From positions 19,849,559-19,913,558 of the forward strand of contig OX243814.1 of NCBI GenBank assembly GCA_945859605.1: 64,000 nt of DNA, written 5' to 3'. The stretch comes from Lumbricus rubellus. Lineage: Eukaryota; Annelida; Clitellata; Crassiclitellata; Lumbricidae. Made by a program: the position numbers and the translations under genes. How positions within the stretch are numbered: the stretch's first letter is position 1; each line of letters opens with the position of its first letter. The notes beneath the pieces are model-generated. The model had not been told where the DNA came from, made no database searches, and saw only the letters and a list, made by a program, of their open reading frames with translations. This document shows, one piece after another, positions 32,918 to 44,827 of this stretch.

Positions 32918-33793
32918 TCTTCACACACAGCGTAAGCTATACCACAATTGCAGCAAGTGAAAGTATAATGAGGAAATTGAGAGCAATACGATTATTTTCT
33001 TGTTGACGTTCGTGTTGTCAAAATCGGTCTATTATAGGACGTACTGGTTTGGTGCTTCTAAATGGGGACTGCGTTGCTTCGAGTTATCATGCAGTTTATT
33101 TGCATAATGTGTCTACATGTATTGCTGCATTTTTTTTGCTTTATGCAAGTTTGCATCTTTTTGTTTTGAGAAAATGGATGCTCGTATGCTTTTATGCATG
33201 AATCTCCTATGCAATGTCCACACTTTTGTTTGAAGTGCCATTCATCAGCAAGTTTTAATGGGTGCAAAAGCAAATGTGATATATAAATTGATTATAATTA
33301 TGAACATTAATGCAGTTTAATGGTATAAATTGTGTCCATGATTTGCTGTATTTTTGTGCATTGAGTAAGATTTACATTTTTCAGTCCGGGTCAGTAGTTT
33401 AGATTGGTATAGTAAAACCTTTGCATGTATATTGAAACATTACAAAGTGTTGAAGTGTTTGTAGTCTTTTTTACTTTTTCGTGACACTGGTGCTGTAAAA
33501 TGGCGACTGCGCCACTTCATTAGACATATCATTAATGTTTTTGTAACACATTTTTTACTCAACTGCCTGGAATTGCACAATTGTTGAATTTCATACGGTT
33601 TGGTGGTATACTTGTAGGTTTTTGTCTACTGAATGACTAGAAATTTATTTTGTCACTATGATATAATAAAGATTGCAATGCTATAACTATATATGCTATT
33701 TGTTCTTATTCAAATTTGAATTATGGCTATGATGTTGTGGTAAAGATCAACTACATGTTGAGAGGCATGGACGGAAACTAAGTGCATGTTAAT

Positions 33794-33991
33794 AACTAAG
33801 TTACATTAATGCTTCGTTCATTTTAAAAGCACACCTCCTTACAGTCGGCTGTTTTTTTAATTAGTGTGCAACTTTATAACTGTGAAAAACTTAGGAACAC
33901 ATAGCAATCCACTGAATGAAATAAAGAGAAACTTTAGCAGTCCATATTCTTCACTTGGACTGCTAAACGGAAGCATTAATGTAACTTAGTT
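33794..33991. mobile_element. Fold-back element, 198 bp
   Basis: A 22-bp perfect inverted repeat begins AACTAAGTTACATTAATG at the left and closes at 33970-33991. Inside the right part is a second perfect 12-bp hairpin, TTTAGCAGTCCA / TGGACTGCTAAA (33933-33967). No target duplication is clear. Confidence 0.6.
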
Positions 33992-34113
33992 AGGATTACT
34001 GTCACTGACAGTAAAAATCGACGGCAGATCATTGTAAAATACAATCTAAATACAGTCCTTCACAGTGACCCTAACGACAAAATACTGTAAACCAGACCTG
34101 TTCTACAGATTAT

Positions 34114-34443
34114 GACCGTCAAATAGTAAGGTAGAAAACTGCCGGATGTACTAGAATACTGTCGGGCACCGTTACACATGACCGTAAAATAGTACGGTAG
34201 AAAACTGCCGGATGTACTAGAATACTGTCGGGCACCGTTAAACATGACCGTAAAATAGTACGGTAGAAAACTGCCGGATGTACTAGAATACTGTCGGGCA
34301 CCGTTAAACATGACCGTAAAATAGTACGGTAGAAAACTGCCGGATGTACTAGAATACTGTCGGGCACCGTTACACATGACCGTAAAATAGTACGGTAGAA
34401 AACTGCCGGATGTACTAGAATACTGTCGGGCACCGTTAAATGA
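34114..34443. repeat. 66-bp minisatellite, 5 units
   Basis: The unit starts GACCGTAAAATAGTACGG, at 34114 (variant), 34180, 34246, 34312 and 34378. Since 66 is divisible by 3, open frames run through it on the minus strand but read the same 22 residues repeatedly. Flanking DNA also holds ACGGTC/GACCGT palindromic pieces, so the array probably grew inside a small DNA element. Confidence 0.9.
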
Positions 34444-35100
34444 GATGTAAAAACTTACTGTCGTGAACCGTTGGGAAAACGGTCAGTATCATAGCAACGG
34501 TCTGCCGTTTTTTTCGACGGTCTCGACCGTGTTCTTAGCTGCCAGTCCTTTGACCGTTAGATTTACGGTCGAAAGGCTAAGAGTGTAGGCTATATGCTAT
34601 AATTATCCAGTTTACAAAACTTCAGTACCTACTTTCGGAGAAAGCCAAGCCCAAATATTTCAGTTGACCAGATCGATCTGGTTTCTGACATAGATTGAGC
34701 AAAATAGAGAAAAGAGGTCTGACAGCTTCATGAAGGGCAGTTAAACAATGATTCAATGGCTGCATGCGATGCATGAACTATGCATACATACATTACACAG
34801 AGGCATAGGCCTAACTCTGCCCCGCGCATCTCCTCCAATCCTCTCGAATTCTCAATTATTCTCATTCCTTCAATATGATGTTACTAATAATAGGCCTAAA
34901 CTTAGTTTTGCAACAAAAGCAATAAGTAAGCAGGCAGGTTAGCACGAACGAATCAATGGTATGCCTATCGTGATAGATTTGATTATGGCTAAGCTTTGCA
35001 AAAGTTCACATACGTCAATTTGTCGGTGCTTGAAATTGCTGTGTCATATGTCACGAGGAGTATTTTAAGCAGAGGTCCGAAAAGTAGCGATGAACTTATC
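34444..35100. other. No gene seen
   Basis: Intergenic, with GACCGT/ACGGTC inverted fragments to about 34590; otherwise featureless. Confidence 0.3.
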
Positions 35101-35160
35101 TGCGCGTCCTCTGTCGTCCTGTCTCTGACATTGAAGCGCGTCGGGCCCTTCGCTCCGCTG

Positions 35161-35415
35161 CGAAGGAACAACTGCTTGTTCCACGGGCTCGCTTAGCTAC
35201 CAGACAGCGCCGAGCCTTCTCGGTTGTGGGACCGTCAATCTGGAATGACCTCCCCCCAAACCTCCATTTCCTCCACCTGTCTAGTCAATCTTTATTTCTC
35301 AAGTCTCTTAAATCTTTTTTCTGTGGTCGTGGCTGGGCTGGGAGCGCCTCTGAGTAGTTTCTTGAAGAGGCGCTATATAAATTCTAATAATGAATGAATG
35401 AATGAATGAATGAAT
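35161..35415 (+). pseudogene. CR1/L2-like LINE 3' end
   Basis: The frame reads LLVPRARLATRQ, RAFSVVGPSIWNDLPP and LFLKSLKSFFCG, ending GWAGSASE with TAG. This is the canonical C-terminus of CR1/L2-type polyproteins. The 3' tail GAGGCGCTATATAAATTC ends in (TGAA)n, the short-repeat tail typical of this clade. It is 5'-truncated. Confidence 0.85.
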
Positions 35416-35950
35416 GAATAATGAACTGGTGATGAACTACATGTCACCACACACATATAAAAAATGATGCATGGTGACCGGACACCATTCACACAATAGA
35501 CCGATAGTGTTACACCGGTGGTCCTCTGTCAGGCTCTGTGGCTGGTGTGCTAGACCTCCTCTGATTTACTCGCTTCATTTCTTCAGTCTCTATGTAGTAT
35601 AAATTATAGGCTAGATGCCTATTCCCTGCACACACACACACACGACTTCGTTATGCCTATTGCACATGGCTGTTCAGATAGACGACGTAGGCGGTAGGCC
35701 TATTATATGGGGGCATAATAATATTATACTGGACCTCTAAAGTTTAGAAAATCCAAAGATGAATGAAGTTAGACATGCTCCAGCAAACAATCAGACGTGT
35801 ATCCGAAAACATCTAAAACCATTTCTTTTATAGGTTATAGTATGCTTCTTTTCCAATGATGAGCTGTATCATCCCCTCCGATCTGATCCTATATGGTCGC
35901 TCGACCCGAACCCCCTTTCGGGCTGCGCCTACGGACAACACTCTTGACTC
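35416..35950. other. No gene seen
   Basis: Intergenic; only a short (CA)n tract at about 35629 stands out. Confidence 0.3.
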
Positions 35951-35951
35951 G

Positions 35952-36018
35952 ACACAACGCTCGTGAGTAAGCTGGTACCCCGCGCTTGTCTTTCGAGTAC
36001 CGGTAGCGCTTTAGAAGT
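35952..36018 (-). repeat. Dispersed repeat arm (CTTCTAAAG family)
   Basis: On the minus strand this matches the arms at 27841, 28285 and 49998, including CTAAAGCG and a GAGCG(C/T)TG end. Confidence 0.6.
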
Positions 36019-38428
36019 TTTTTCCTTTAGAAAGGAGCGGCTGATGCGGGCGCAAGCTTCGCCAGGGCCATAAGTCAAAGTAAGTCAGTTTAGAAGTTTG
36101 CAGATTACGAATTTACGATTACGATTACGATTACTAGTGATGATTGATGAAGCAGTATTTGTTCAGACTGTTCAGCAATAATAATAGCTCTAATTTAGCA
36201 TATAATTTCTCAATATTTATAATTAGCCTATATGTGTGTAGGTCTTATCGTCTGTATGTACAAAAGTGTTGAAAATATTATAGGCTGTTTATATAGGCTA
36301 TAGGCTAGGCTACGAGCCTACGAATGTGAAATATAGTGCGTTGTCGTGCCGTAAACAGTCCGTATATGGACTGTGCTTCGAAATGTTGTGTGAAGTCGTG
36401 TGTGTGACAGCTTTACGTTTGTGTGCGCTCTCGCATGCAAGTTTATTGGTACCAGCTTATAAAACTGCTTTGTTAGATTTGCAAGAACAAACGACGTATA
36501 GGTCTACAGTGAAAAAACATGTTTGCCTATAAAAAAGGTATAGGCTACTACTCAAAGTATGTGTTTTATACATGTTGTACATGACGAATGTAAGTATAAT
36601 CATATACTACTTAGTTAAATTGCTGATTAAGAGTTGGCGATTGTAGCCTACAACGCTATATAGACTTCAGCCTATAAGCGAGCGTAGCCTATCTGGTGAA
36701 CTTACAACTGAAACTTGCCATTCGTTGCTCTTATAAATAAAAAGCTGCCTTAAACACGACATAGGACAGGTGTATTATCAGTAGGCTAATTGTTGTAAAA
36801 TGAGAAAAATCGGGACGTCCTCTCCTTGGGTGCATGGTAGATCTCAATGATTATAAATTATAGTTAACTGCAGCTAGATTGAATTCAAAAGGTGCTGGAT
36901 TTCAGATCCGGTGAGATCCGGTTGAATTTAGCCATTGAATGATAATAGACCTGTGTATACAGGCATGCGTATGGTCTATTCATGAAGATACATAATAACA
37001 TACATATATAATATATATATATATTATATGAATTATAATTTATGTGTTACACACGTAAAATGTATGTCTATGTAGCCTACGTAGGCTGTGTAAAGATATT
37101 AAATTATATACAGACACATATTATAGGCCTAATTCTTAGAGTATACACAAACATATCTATTATGTTGTAATATATTATGTGCTGTGTATTTGTGTGAATA
37201 CAATGCAGAACGTGTATACAGATATAGTGTTGCCATCGACACAGTCGTTGGGTCGAAAGCAATTCTTAAGAATGGGCGACGCGCATACAATGATCATGAC
37301 CGTCTATGGAGCTGCAGCTCAGCATAATGTGTTATGTCTGCATGTCTATTGCAGCACGCCATGCACATGTATGCCCTTGACTCTGCAGTGAGGTATGCTT
37401 GTGTGATGCAGAAGTCCTGCTTTACAGTTCTACTATTATAGACGTATAGTCCGTCCAATCGACTCTCCGCGTGCATGGCAGCAAGCGTTTCGGAGCATGC
37501 AACATGCATCCGAATAATACGTGTATTATCATCCAGGCTTTGCGTCCAGATCGACTCTGTTCGATTCGTCGCTGGTTTGAGAGGAGAATTCGCTGTTGAT
37601 GACTATAATTATTGTGCCATTCATTTGATGGTCTCGCGTCGAGTCGATCTGTCTGCACTGCAATGGCTTGGATTATTTCATGTGAATTTTGAGTCGCCCT
37701 TTCACGAAAACTGAACGTAGGTTATAGCCTACTTGATGGAATCTTCGGAACGGATTTTCCGCTTGCGTACAGGATTCTTGGTAGGCCTATCAGACGCTGA
37801 TCGATAGTCAATTAACTGAAGAGAACAGCTTACAATGAATTATTCAGCCTACCTGCAAAAAGGACTGGAGTATCATGGGCCTGGCCTGCCACAGAGGTGA
37901 CGTTGTTGCAGGCTATACTTGTTGTTTCTTTGACGTATGAGTTCTCTCTCCGGGGGGTCAATAAACGACATTCATCTTCGCTATATGCAGACAATATTCG
38001 AAGATCTGTACATCGGGCACCTTATTTTTCTGTTATAGGCTACAAGGCAATAATATGACATCGCAGAGAAATGAGGAATGGCGACTCAAAGGGCATATCT
38101 AAAGCCTTTAATTTTCTTCGTAGCAAAATAGACTTGACTAGACTACTGTAATGGCAGCATTAGACATAGTCCAAGAGTAGAGTACTCCCCTTAGTGCGAG
38201 AACTATAGAAAGTTGTGCCGTTCACAGCAAATAAAATTATTCTATATCTTTTGAATTGTTTTAGGAATGTAAATATATCTTGAATGATAAGAGTAACTTT
38301 CAAGAAATCATCATCGAACGGCAGATGTACTTGCTATGCCGGTTTGCGCAGAGACCTTGACACTGAAATGAGTCTATACGACTTCAGGAACCTCTTTACG
38401 CAACCTGCTGTTAGTCTTCGACGCCAGC
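36019..38428. other. 5' flank of the GPCR gene, no gene seen
   Basis: AT-rich, many TAGGCCTA-like words, a (TA)n patch near 37010. The receptor promoter and any 5' UTR exon must lie here or beyond, but no element can be named with support. Confidence 0.3.
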
Positions 38429-40531
38429 ATGTTCCTAACAGGTGAGGAGGAGGCGCTGCAGATTGCAGTGACCGTTCCGCATAACAGTTCCACTTGGAAC
38501 AGTTCCACCTGGAATGCATCAATCAAGGAACACAACTACTCCACCAACTCATCCACAAACGATTCATCGTTGATTCATCTCCATCCTTTCAAGGTGAATG
38601 AGGCAGCAGAACTCGCTCGGTTAGTGATCGTCGGCTTCATCTTCAGCATCTTCATCCTCGTCGCCATCGTTGGTAACTTCCTCGTCATAACGGCCATCGT
38701 AACAGAACGCAACCTTCGCAAGGCAGGCAACAATTTCGTCATTTCTTTGGCCGTCGCCGACGCCTTAGTCGCGTGTCTCGTCATGACCTTCGCTGCGGTC
38801 AACGACCTCACGTACAGGTGGTCGTTCGGTGCCATCTTCTGTGACATCTGGCAATCGTGCGATGTGATGTGCTGCACGGCATCCATCCTTAACATCTGCG
38901 CAGTCAGTCTCGATCGTTACATCCACATCCGCGATCCGCTTCGATACCGGAACCTCGTCACCCAGCGACGATCGCTGGTCGCTGTCGGATTGATCTGGAT
39001 GATGTCCGCACTACTTTCCTTCCTTCCCATTCACTTGGGATGGCACCGTTTAGGAAAGGAAATGCCGAACGAGACAATGGCGCTGACAGACGATGTCTTT
39101 GCGGCATTCACAAACCTATCAGAGTTCGATGCTTTTTCAACGCCAGGATTCTACGATAGGCAGCAGCATATCGGTGAAGTCGTGGGTAGCGGCGGAGTGG
39201 GATCGGATGAGGAGGGTCCGGTCTGCCAGCTGGATCTGAGTCCGTGGTACGCGTGCGTGTCATCGACGGTCAGCTTTTACATTCCGTGCATCGTGATGAT
39301 CACCATCTACGCTCGTCTCTATCGTCTCTCGCTGAAGCACCGCAAGTTCATGAAATCCATTTCCGTCGTGAAGGATCAGCAGACGCCGAAATCGTCGAAT
39401 CTTCACATCTCACTCGCAGGTCTTGAACCGGAAGAAGAAGAGGAAGAGGAGGAAGAGGAGGAAGAGGTAGCGTGTGACCTTCCACCTACACCTGGAAGTA
39501 ACGGACCTGGATCTGGAAGTGGTGTGGACGACCGTAGCGACCAGCAGAACAGTTGCTACAATTTCAACACATCACCCGCCGTTGTCACCACCTCAACGCG
39601 TTCGTCGATGCTCGAAGGTCTGAACCTGGACAGCAACAACAGCCGGCATTGGTCGGTTGGGTCCAGTTCCGTTGGAGTGGACACTTCGACGGGGAAGCGA
39701 CGCATGCTCAACGACTTCCGGAAGACACTTGCCACCAGTCGCAGCTTCAGCGACTTTGAACGCAGCAACGGTGGAGTGACACAGACGATCCTGGAGAATG
39801 GACCAACATCCATAACACCCAATAATACTCACCACACCATGCACGGCCGGCAATACGACGCACTCAGTCAGGAGAACAACAGTCGGCATTGGTCGATGGG
39901 ATCCAGCTACATTGGCGCCATCGATACTTCAGCCAGCAAGAGGCGCATCTTCTGCTCAAACCTGAGAAAGGCGATCGCCGCCAGCCGCAGTCTGAGTGAC
40001 TTAAACCGCGGAGGAGGCGGAGGAGGAGGGACCGCCCAGCAGACGATCCCTGAGAACCGTCCTCCGTCTGTCATCAAGAACGAGCATCCACGACAGTCCG
40101 ACTACAAGACTGCCATCACAGTGGGTTGTATCGTAGGGATCTTTGTGTTCTGCTGGGGTCCGTTCTTCATCATTAACATCATCGGATCATTCGGAGGGGC
40201 CATCTCTCCCGTCGTCTTCACATGCTTCACGTGGCTCGGTTACCTCAATAGCTGCGCAAATCCCGTCATCTACGGCGTCACGAACGTCGAGTTTCGAAGG
40301 GCCTTCCTTCGAATCCTCATGGGAAGCTGCTTCGCGTGGAGGAACAGGAGACGGTGGCGACGTCGCCTGGAGCTCTCCACGAGCCAGACCTCGGCTGGGA
40401 GAGGAGGAGGAGGAGGGACTGGAGGGCGTCATCGTCAGCGAGGCAGGGCAGCAGTCTGGAGGGAGAACAACAACTACCGTGAAGTGAGAACGTACGAGTC
40501 ACCGCCACCTGCAGTGAACGGCCAGCGGTGA
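38429..40531 (+). CDS. D1-type dopamine receptor-like GPCR, single exon
   Basis: 700 residues, seven membrane segments, class A. The N-terminus has many N-glycosylation sequons (NSS, NSS, NAS, NYS) and no signal peptide. TM1 is at about 63-90 (GN), TM2 about 100-122 (LAVAD), TM3 about 136-160 with the amine-binding Asp145 in CDVMCCTASILN, then DRY (162-164) in DRYIHIRDPLRY. TM5 has Ser278, Ser279 and Ser282, the catechol-contact serines. TM6 is CWGPFF (575-580) with Asn583. TM7 is NPVIY (611-615). Cys138 and Cys266 can form the usual disulfide, and Cys634 can be palmitoylated. These features and the sequence around TM3-TM5 fit invertebrate D1-type receptors, which couple to Gs. A beta-octopamine or other amine receptor is possible. 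The third intracellular loop (about 300-560) is exceptionally long, with a polyGlu run and an internal duplication. The ATG chosen is the first in frame. Confidence 0.88.
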   Translation: MFLTGEEEALQIAVTVPHNSSTWNSSTWNASIKEHNYSTNSSTNDSSLIHLHPFKVNEAAELARLVIVGFIFSIFILVAIVGNFLVITAIVTERNLRKAGNNFVISLAVADALVACLVMTFAAVNDLTYRWSFGAIFCDIWQSCDVMCCTASILNICAVSLDRYIHIRDPLRYRNLVTQRRSLVAVGLIWMMSALLSFLPIHLGWHRLGKEMPNETMALTDDVFAAFTNLSEFDAFSTPGFYDRQQHIGEVVGSGGVGSDEEGPVCQLDLSPWYACVSSTVSFYIPCIVMITIYARLYRLSLKHRKFMKSISVVKDQQTPKSSNLHISLAGLEPEEEEEEEEEEEEVACDLPPTPGSNGPGSGSGVDDRSDQQNSCYNFNTSPAVVTTSTRSSMLEGLNLDSNNSRHWSVGSSSVGVDTSTGKRRMLNDFRKTLATSRSFSDFERSNGGVTQTILENGPTSITPNNTHHTMHGRQYDALSQENNSRHWSMGSSYIGAIDTSASKRRIFCSNLRKAIAASRSLSDLNRGGGGGGGTAQQTIPENRPPSVIKNEHPRQSDYKTAITVGCIVGIFVFCWGPFFIINIIGSFGGAISPVVFTCFTWLGYLNSCANPVIYGVTNVEFRRAFLRILMGSCFAWRNRRRWRRRLELSTSQTSAGRGGGGGTGGRHRQRGRAAVWRENNNYREVRTYESPPPAVNGQR
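39635..40075 (+). repeat. Internal duplication in receptor loop 3
   Basis: Codons for NNSRHWSVGSS (from 39635) recur as NNSRHWSMGSS (from 39875), 240 bp later. The match continues through DTS..KRR, RK.(L/I)A.SRS.SD and Q.TI.EN. Each half has an SRS(F/L)SD phosphosite-like motif. Confidence 0.85.
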
Positions 40532-41289
40532 GGCGGTGAAGCAGACTATGAATAATTATTACGATACGTTGTTTATGATGCTCCTTCATGAGAAAAGTTT
40601 CTTCGTCATTCATCTGGTCAGCATCTCAAAACATAAATAGGCTGGGGTCATAAAATAGACTGGGGTCGGCCGGTCATAAATAGGTCGGCTTATATGCCCA
40701 AGGAGACCAGTCTACATATGCACGTCCCTGTGACGTCAGTCGCCAAATGGTCCATGCAAGACGCGATCGGTCACGGCTACATATCCGAACGAATTTATAT
40801 TATTATTGCTGTTCAGTAGGGATCTGCAAGAAGAAGACTTGGAAGTCAAATCCACGTGAACTGCTGCGGTTATATTCTATTTTCCGGTCGGCTGCGCTCG
40901 GCTGCTAATCGCAGTCGATATCTCGATCGTCCGTGAAGGAAACGAATTGGTGGCCGACGTCAAACCGATCGTCCCCCCTCCTCCCCCCACCCCCCTGATC
41001 CTCCCAAACTTCTGTCCACCGAACGACGATAACATCTGTAAATGTCAGAATCTGATCACAATTGAGTAGTTGTCGTATTTATGGAGATGATAATGATGGA
41101 CGCACTGCTGCACGATTATCGTCTGCAGCACATGCGAGATTGACAGACGTCAATCAAGATAGCCTACATATAAGCTTAGGCCTATATATTACGATATAAT
41201 TATAAAGGGCCTATGTGTATAATGATATGAATATAATGTGTATATAATAATTGCTTGTATTTAAATGTATATGCATGTGTAGATATATG
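40532..41289. other. 3' flank of receptor gene
   Basis: No AATAAA is seen close to the stop. An imperfect repeat of GGCTGGGGTCATAAA-type phrases lies at about 40640-40690. No other gene. Confidence 0.3.
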
Positions 41290-41291
41290 TA

Positions 41292-42517
41292 CACCGTGAT
41301 TCAAAAAAAACTAAGCCAAATTGTTTTTCTTATATCTCTAATGCCTGATAACATATCACGCTAAAATTTTCCATTTATTTAGAGAATTGGACCAAGAAAA
41401 TTATTCCAAAATTTCATGAGATAAAGTTGAACGGATAAGAAGATATGAATATTTAAACTTCATATGCCGAAATTGCTGTTTACAAGCAATTTTCTGTCAG
41501 ATTCAATTAAAAAGTAAGCCAAATTGTTGTTCTTATATCTCTAAAGCCTGATAATTTATCATGCTGAAATTTTCCCGATATTTAGACAATTGAACCAAGA
41601 ATAGGATTCCAAAATATCATGTTATAAAGTTGAACGGATAGAAAGATATGAATATTTAAGCTTCATCTCCAGAAATGTCAGTTTTCAGCATGTCTGTTAT
41701 GGTGTTCGTTGCGGTTTCGATGCTTGATAGTTTCCAATTTTGGTCTTCAGGGATCCTGGAGTTAAATTAACGGAGTAGGCCTATATTATCGCAATGTTCT
41801 GCTGTCACAACATCATCCACCTGTTATCAGAAATATATAGCCCCAGAAGGCTGCTTCCTTTTTCAACAGAACAGCGTCAGCCCACAGAACCTAGGAAACC
41901 ATCGAAATGCAGACAAGAGAGACGTCAGACTTCATTTCTCCCACATCATGGTCTCCGAACAGCCCAGATTTGAATCATGTCGACTATAAAGTGTGGAGCA
42001 CGAATGATGCAAGGCCGAATCTAGCAGACACCTATCCATGATATAAACGATCTGAAGCAACGCTTGTCGGAAGTGTGGGATGGCCTGGACAAGAGGATAA
42101 TCGACGATGTTGTTGCCCAATGCATGGCGCCAGCGCCTCCAGGTTTGCGTGCACGCAGGAGAAGGACATTTTGAGCATGTTGTTTAATTAAAAAATCAAA
42201 CCATACTGTTGGATCATATTGTTAGTTCAATTCTCTACATATCTGGAAAATTTTAGAATGATTAATCATTAGGCATTATAGAGATAATCAGGAAACATTT
42301 TATTGAATCTGACAGAAAATTGCTTGTAAACTGCAATTTCGGCATATGAAGTTTAAATATTCATATCTTTTTATCCGTTCAATTTTATCTCATGAAATTT
42401 TGGAATTATATTCTTGGTCCACTTCTCTAAATATTTGAAAAATATTAGCTTGATATGTCATCAGGTATTAGAGATATATGCAAAACAATTTGGCTTAGTT
42501 TTTTTTGAATCACGGTG
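41292..42517. mobile_element. Mariner-like element, 1226 bp, dead
   Basis: The ends start CACCGTGATTCAAAAAAAAC and are inverted, flanked by TA on each side (41290-41291, 42518-42519). The inverted repeats are very long (about 220 bp), and each end also carries a second, tandem, diverged copy of the outer sequence about 200 bp further in. The interior keeps only the C-terminal part of a transposase. Confidence 0.85.
41850..42175 (+). pseudogene. Mariner transposase C-terminal relic
   Basis: Broken frames read LFQQNSVS (where FQQDSAPAH-type sequence is usual), then RETSDFISPTSWSPNSPDLN and HVDYKVW. The latter carries the third catalytic Asp in the SPDLN..DY motif. After further frameshifts comes DLKQRLSEVWDGLDKRIIDD. 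The second catalytic Asp position is Asn, and the N-terminal DNA-binding part is gone. Confidence 0.8.
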
Positions 42518-42519
42518 TA

Positions 42520-43110
42520 TAATTTGTATATGGGATATATAATATATGCACAGTAGGCTATAATTTATATTGGGCCTATCTGACACGACTTAGGCCTATC
42601 AACTGTCATTACAATTGAAACTTTCATTCTCACAATGCACTCCAGTAGGTGTTGAAAAAATCTGGTGCATGCTAACTGCATTCATCGTCCGGTTCTATTA
42701 AGCCAGTTCCTTGGTATAGCCTATTTTAAGAAAAATAGCGTGCTATTTTGTAATCTCTCAATTGTTCTCGATAGATGTATTGACTCTTTACCAGCACTGA
42801 ATCAGGGATGATGTAAAATGAGCTACATAATAATAACTCTTTGATCATGTGTTTTGTCCAATGAATGACGTTCGAAATAAATCATAGATCATTGGACCGC
42901 GTCCAATAGGAATGATCTTTGCAGCCTTAAGAATGATTTGCCATGTGGCTCATCGATCGCACTGAAATATTGGACGAAAGTATAATAGTCGCTGTATGTA
43001 TTATTGTGTATGCCTTTGAAATGTCTTTTATTAGTGAAATCCTAGCTTCTCAGAGCCTCTATTGAGGGAAGACTGAGGGTATTGAGAAAGGCGGATGAGA
43101 TCAACATTTA
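42520..43110. other. No gene seen
   Basis: AT-rich intergenic sequence. Confidence 0.3.
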
Positions 43111-43188
<78 letters not shown>

Positions 43189-43189
43189 C

Positions 43190-43226
<37 letters not shown>

Positions 43227-43367
43227 CAGACAGACAGACAGACAGAGACAGAGACAGAGACAGAGAGACACAGACACAGACACAGACAGAGAGACAGAGA
43301 CACAGACAGACAGAGAGACAGAGACACAGACAGACAGACAGACAGAGACAGACAGACAGACAGACAT
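43111..43367. repeat. (AG)n then (ACAG)n microsatellite
   Basis: About 23 bp of AG, then about 230 bp of ACAG with GACAGAGACAC variants. Confidence 0.95.
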
Positions 43368-44155
43368 GTGTCATTGTCAAGAGAAAGACATAGGACAAAA
43401 ACAGTGAGAAGACCTTCAAAAAGATCAGATTACAAAGTGAAATAAGAAATGACAAGGATTGCGATTGTTCACGAGACTTTGAGGAACGGAGACACATTAT
43501 AATACACAAGCAGAAAGAACGATTAGCGGTAACAGAATGTTCATAAATAATAATAATTATCAGGCCTTCGTCGTATACGCTAGTAGCGACTTCTATATAT
43601 CTGGATTATTATATTAATAAGCTCTATGAAAAAGCTTTTGAGTTCAGTGCAATGCAAAGATGTAGATTCGTTATTTTATTTGCATCTTCTGTCGTAATAA
43701 TAACCCTAGTCAAATCTTTCTTTGTCCATTTCGTTCATTGTGCAGTCAATGCCTCGCTCCCTCCCTCCCTTTAATTTCCTAACCACTTTCAGAAGCTTGA
43801 TAATAAACATTATATATTCAGAATATTATTATATTGCATTGTATAAATTCGAGTAATGACTCTTAATTACAAACTGCAATCAGTAACATAGGCCCTATAG
43901 TTTAAATAGGAACGAAAGTAGGTCGTGAAATAGATCTATTAAATTAATTGACTGTGTATCATAAAAGAATCGTTGATGTTGCCCACATTATTTCGCTACT
44001 GCAATACAAACTGCCGACATTTGATCGCAAACCGTGTCATTCTTCCGTTGAGAATAATATTATTGTTGCTCTAATCATGATCATTAATGAGGTTATTATA
44101 ATACATTTGACATATCAAGAGCGGTACACGTGTCCTTTCCAAATCCCCCTCTCAC
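43368..44155. other. No gene seen
   Basis: AT-rich intergenic sequence. Confidence 0.3.
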
Positions 44156-44163
44156 CTTCTTGC

Positions 44164-44329
44164 CAGTGATGTAGTGGGGGGAACGCGGGGGAACGCCGTT
44201 CCCCCACTTTTTTCCAGGGATAATGGAATATTAATAATAATACTACTAATAATAATATTATTATAAAGAGCGTTCCCCCACTTCATTAAAGAGCGTTCCC
44301 CCACTTCATTTTTTAGGACTACACCACTG
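44164..44329. mobile_element. hAT-type MITE, 166 bp
   Basis: The ends CAGTGATGTAGT and ACTACACCACTG are inverted. The flanking 8-mers CTTCTTGC and CTTTTTGC match at 7 of 8. The interior repeats GAGCGTTCCCCCACTTCATT in tandem around an AT-rich centre. Confidence 0.75.
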
Positions 44330-44827
44330 CTTTTTGCCTTATCTCCTTTAACTTCAAGTCCTTGAATTTCAGCTGGGACTTTGGTATGGATGGAAGCCGT
44401 CCCAGTTGTCATGCATGTTGGTGCAGTGGAAGCTTTCTGAAGTGTGCAGGAGAAAGTTCAATTATATAGGGTGGAAGGACCTTGCTCAATGCTCATGCAT
44501 CTGGTCCCATATTTTGATCAGATATAATAGTTTCTTTGTTGTCCTTGGCTCTGTATATACTGCAGAAACCTTTGGCTCACAATCTAGGCCTGTAGAGTGT
44601 CTTGTGAATTTATGCATATTTTAGAAGTATTTTATTCTAGAGGTGTTGTATATTTGATTGTAAATGCTCGTGCTACCCTATTAAACAGCTATTGAAATGC
44701 TTGAGTTTATAGGACACCAAAATAAAAATGATTAAATAGGCTTCCCTGATTCATGCTCGTATCTAAACGCATGCATTCATGCGATAATGTGATGAATCAT
44801 GCGATGGTCACAGCAGAATGCATGCAT

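Noticed and set aside
34114..34443. CRISPR-like direct repeats
   Set aside because: The 66-bp units are contiguous without distinct spacers, in an animal genome; this is a minisatellite.
44152..44412. Minus-strand frame of 86 codons
   Set aside because: Runs through the hAT MITE at 44164-44329, so it is not a gene.
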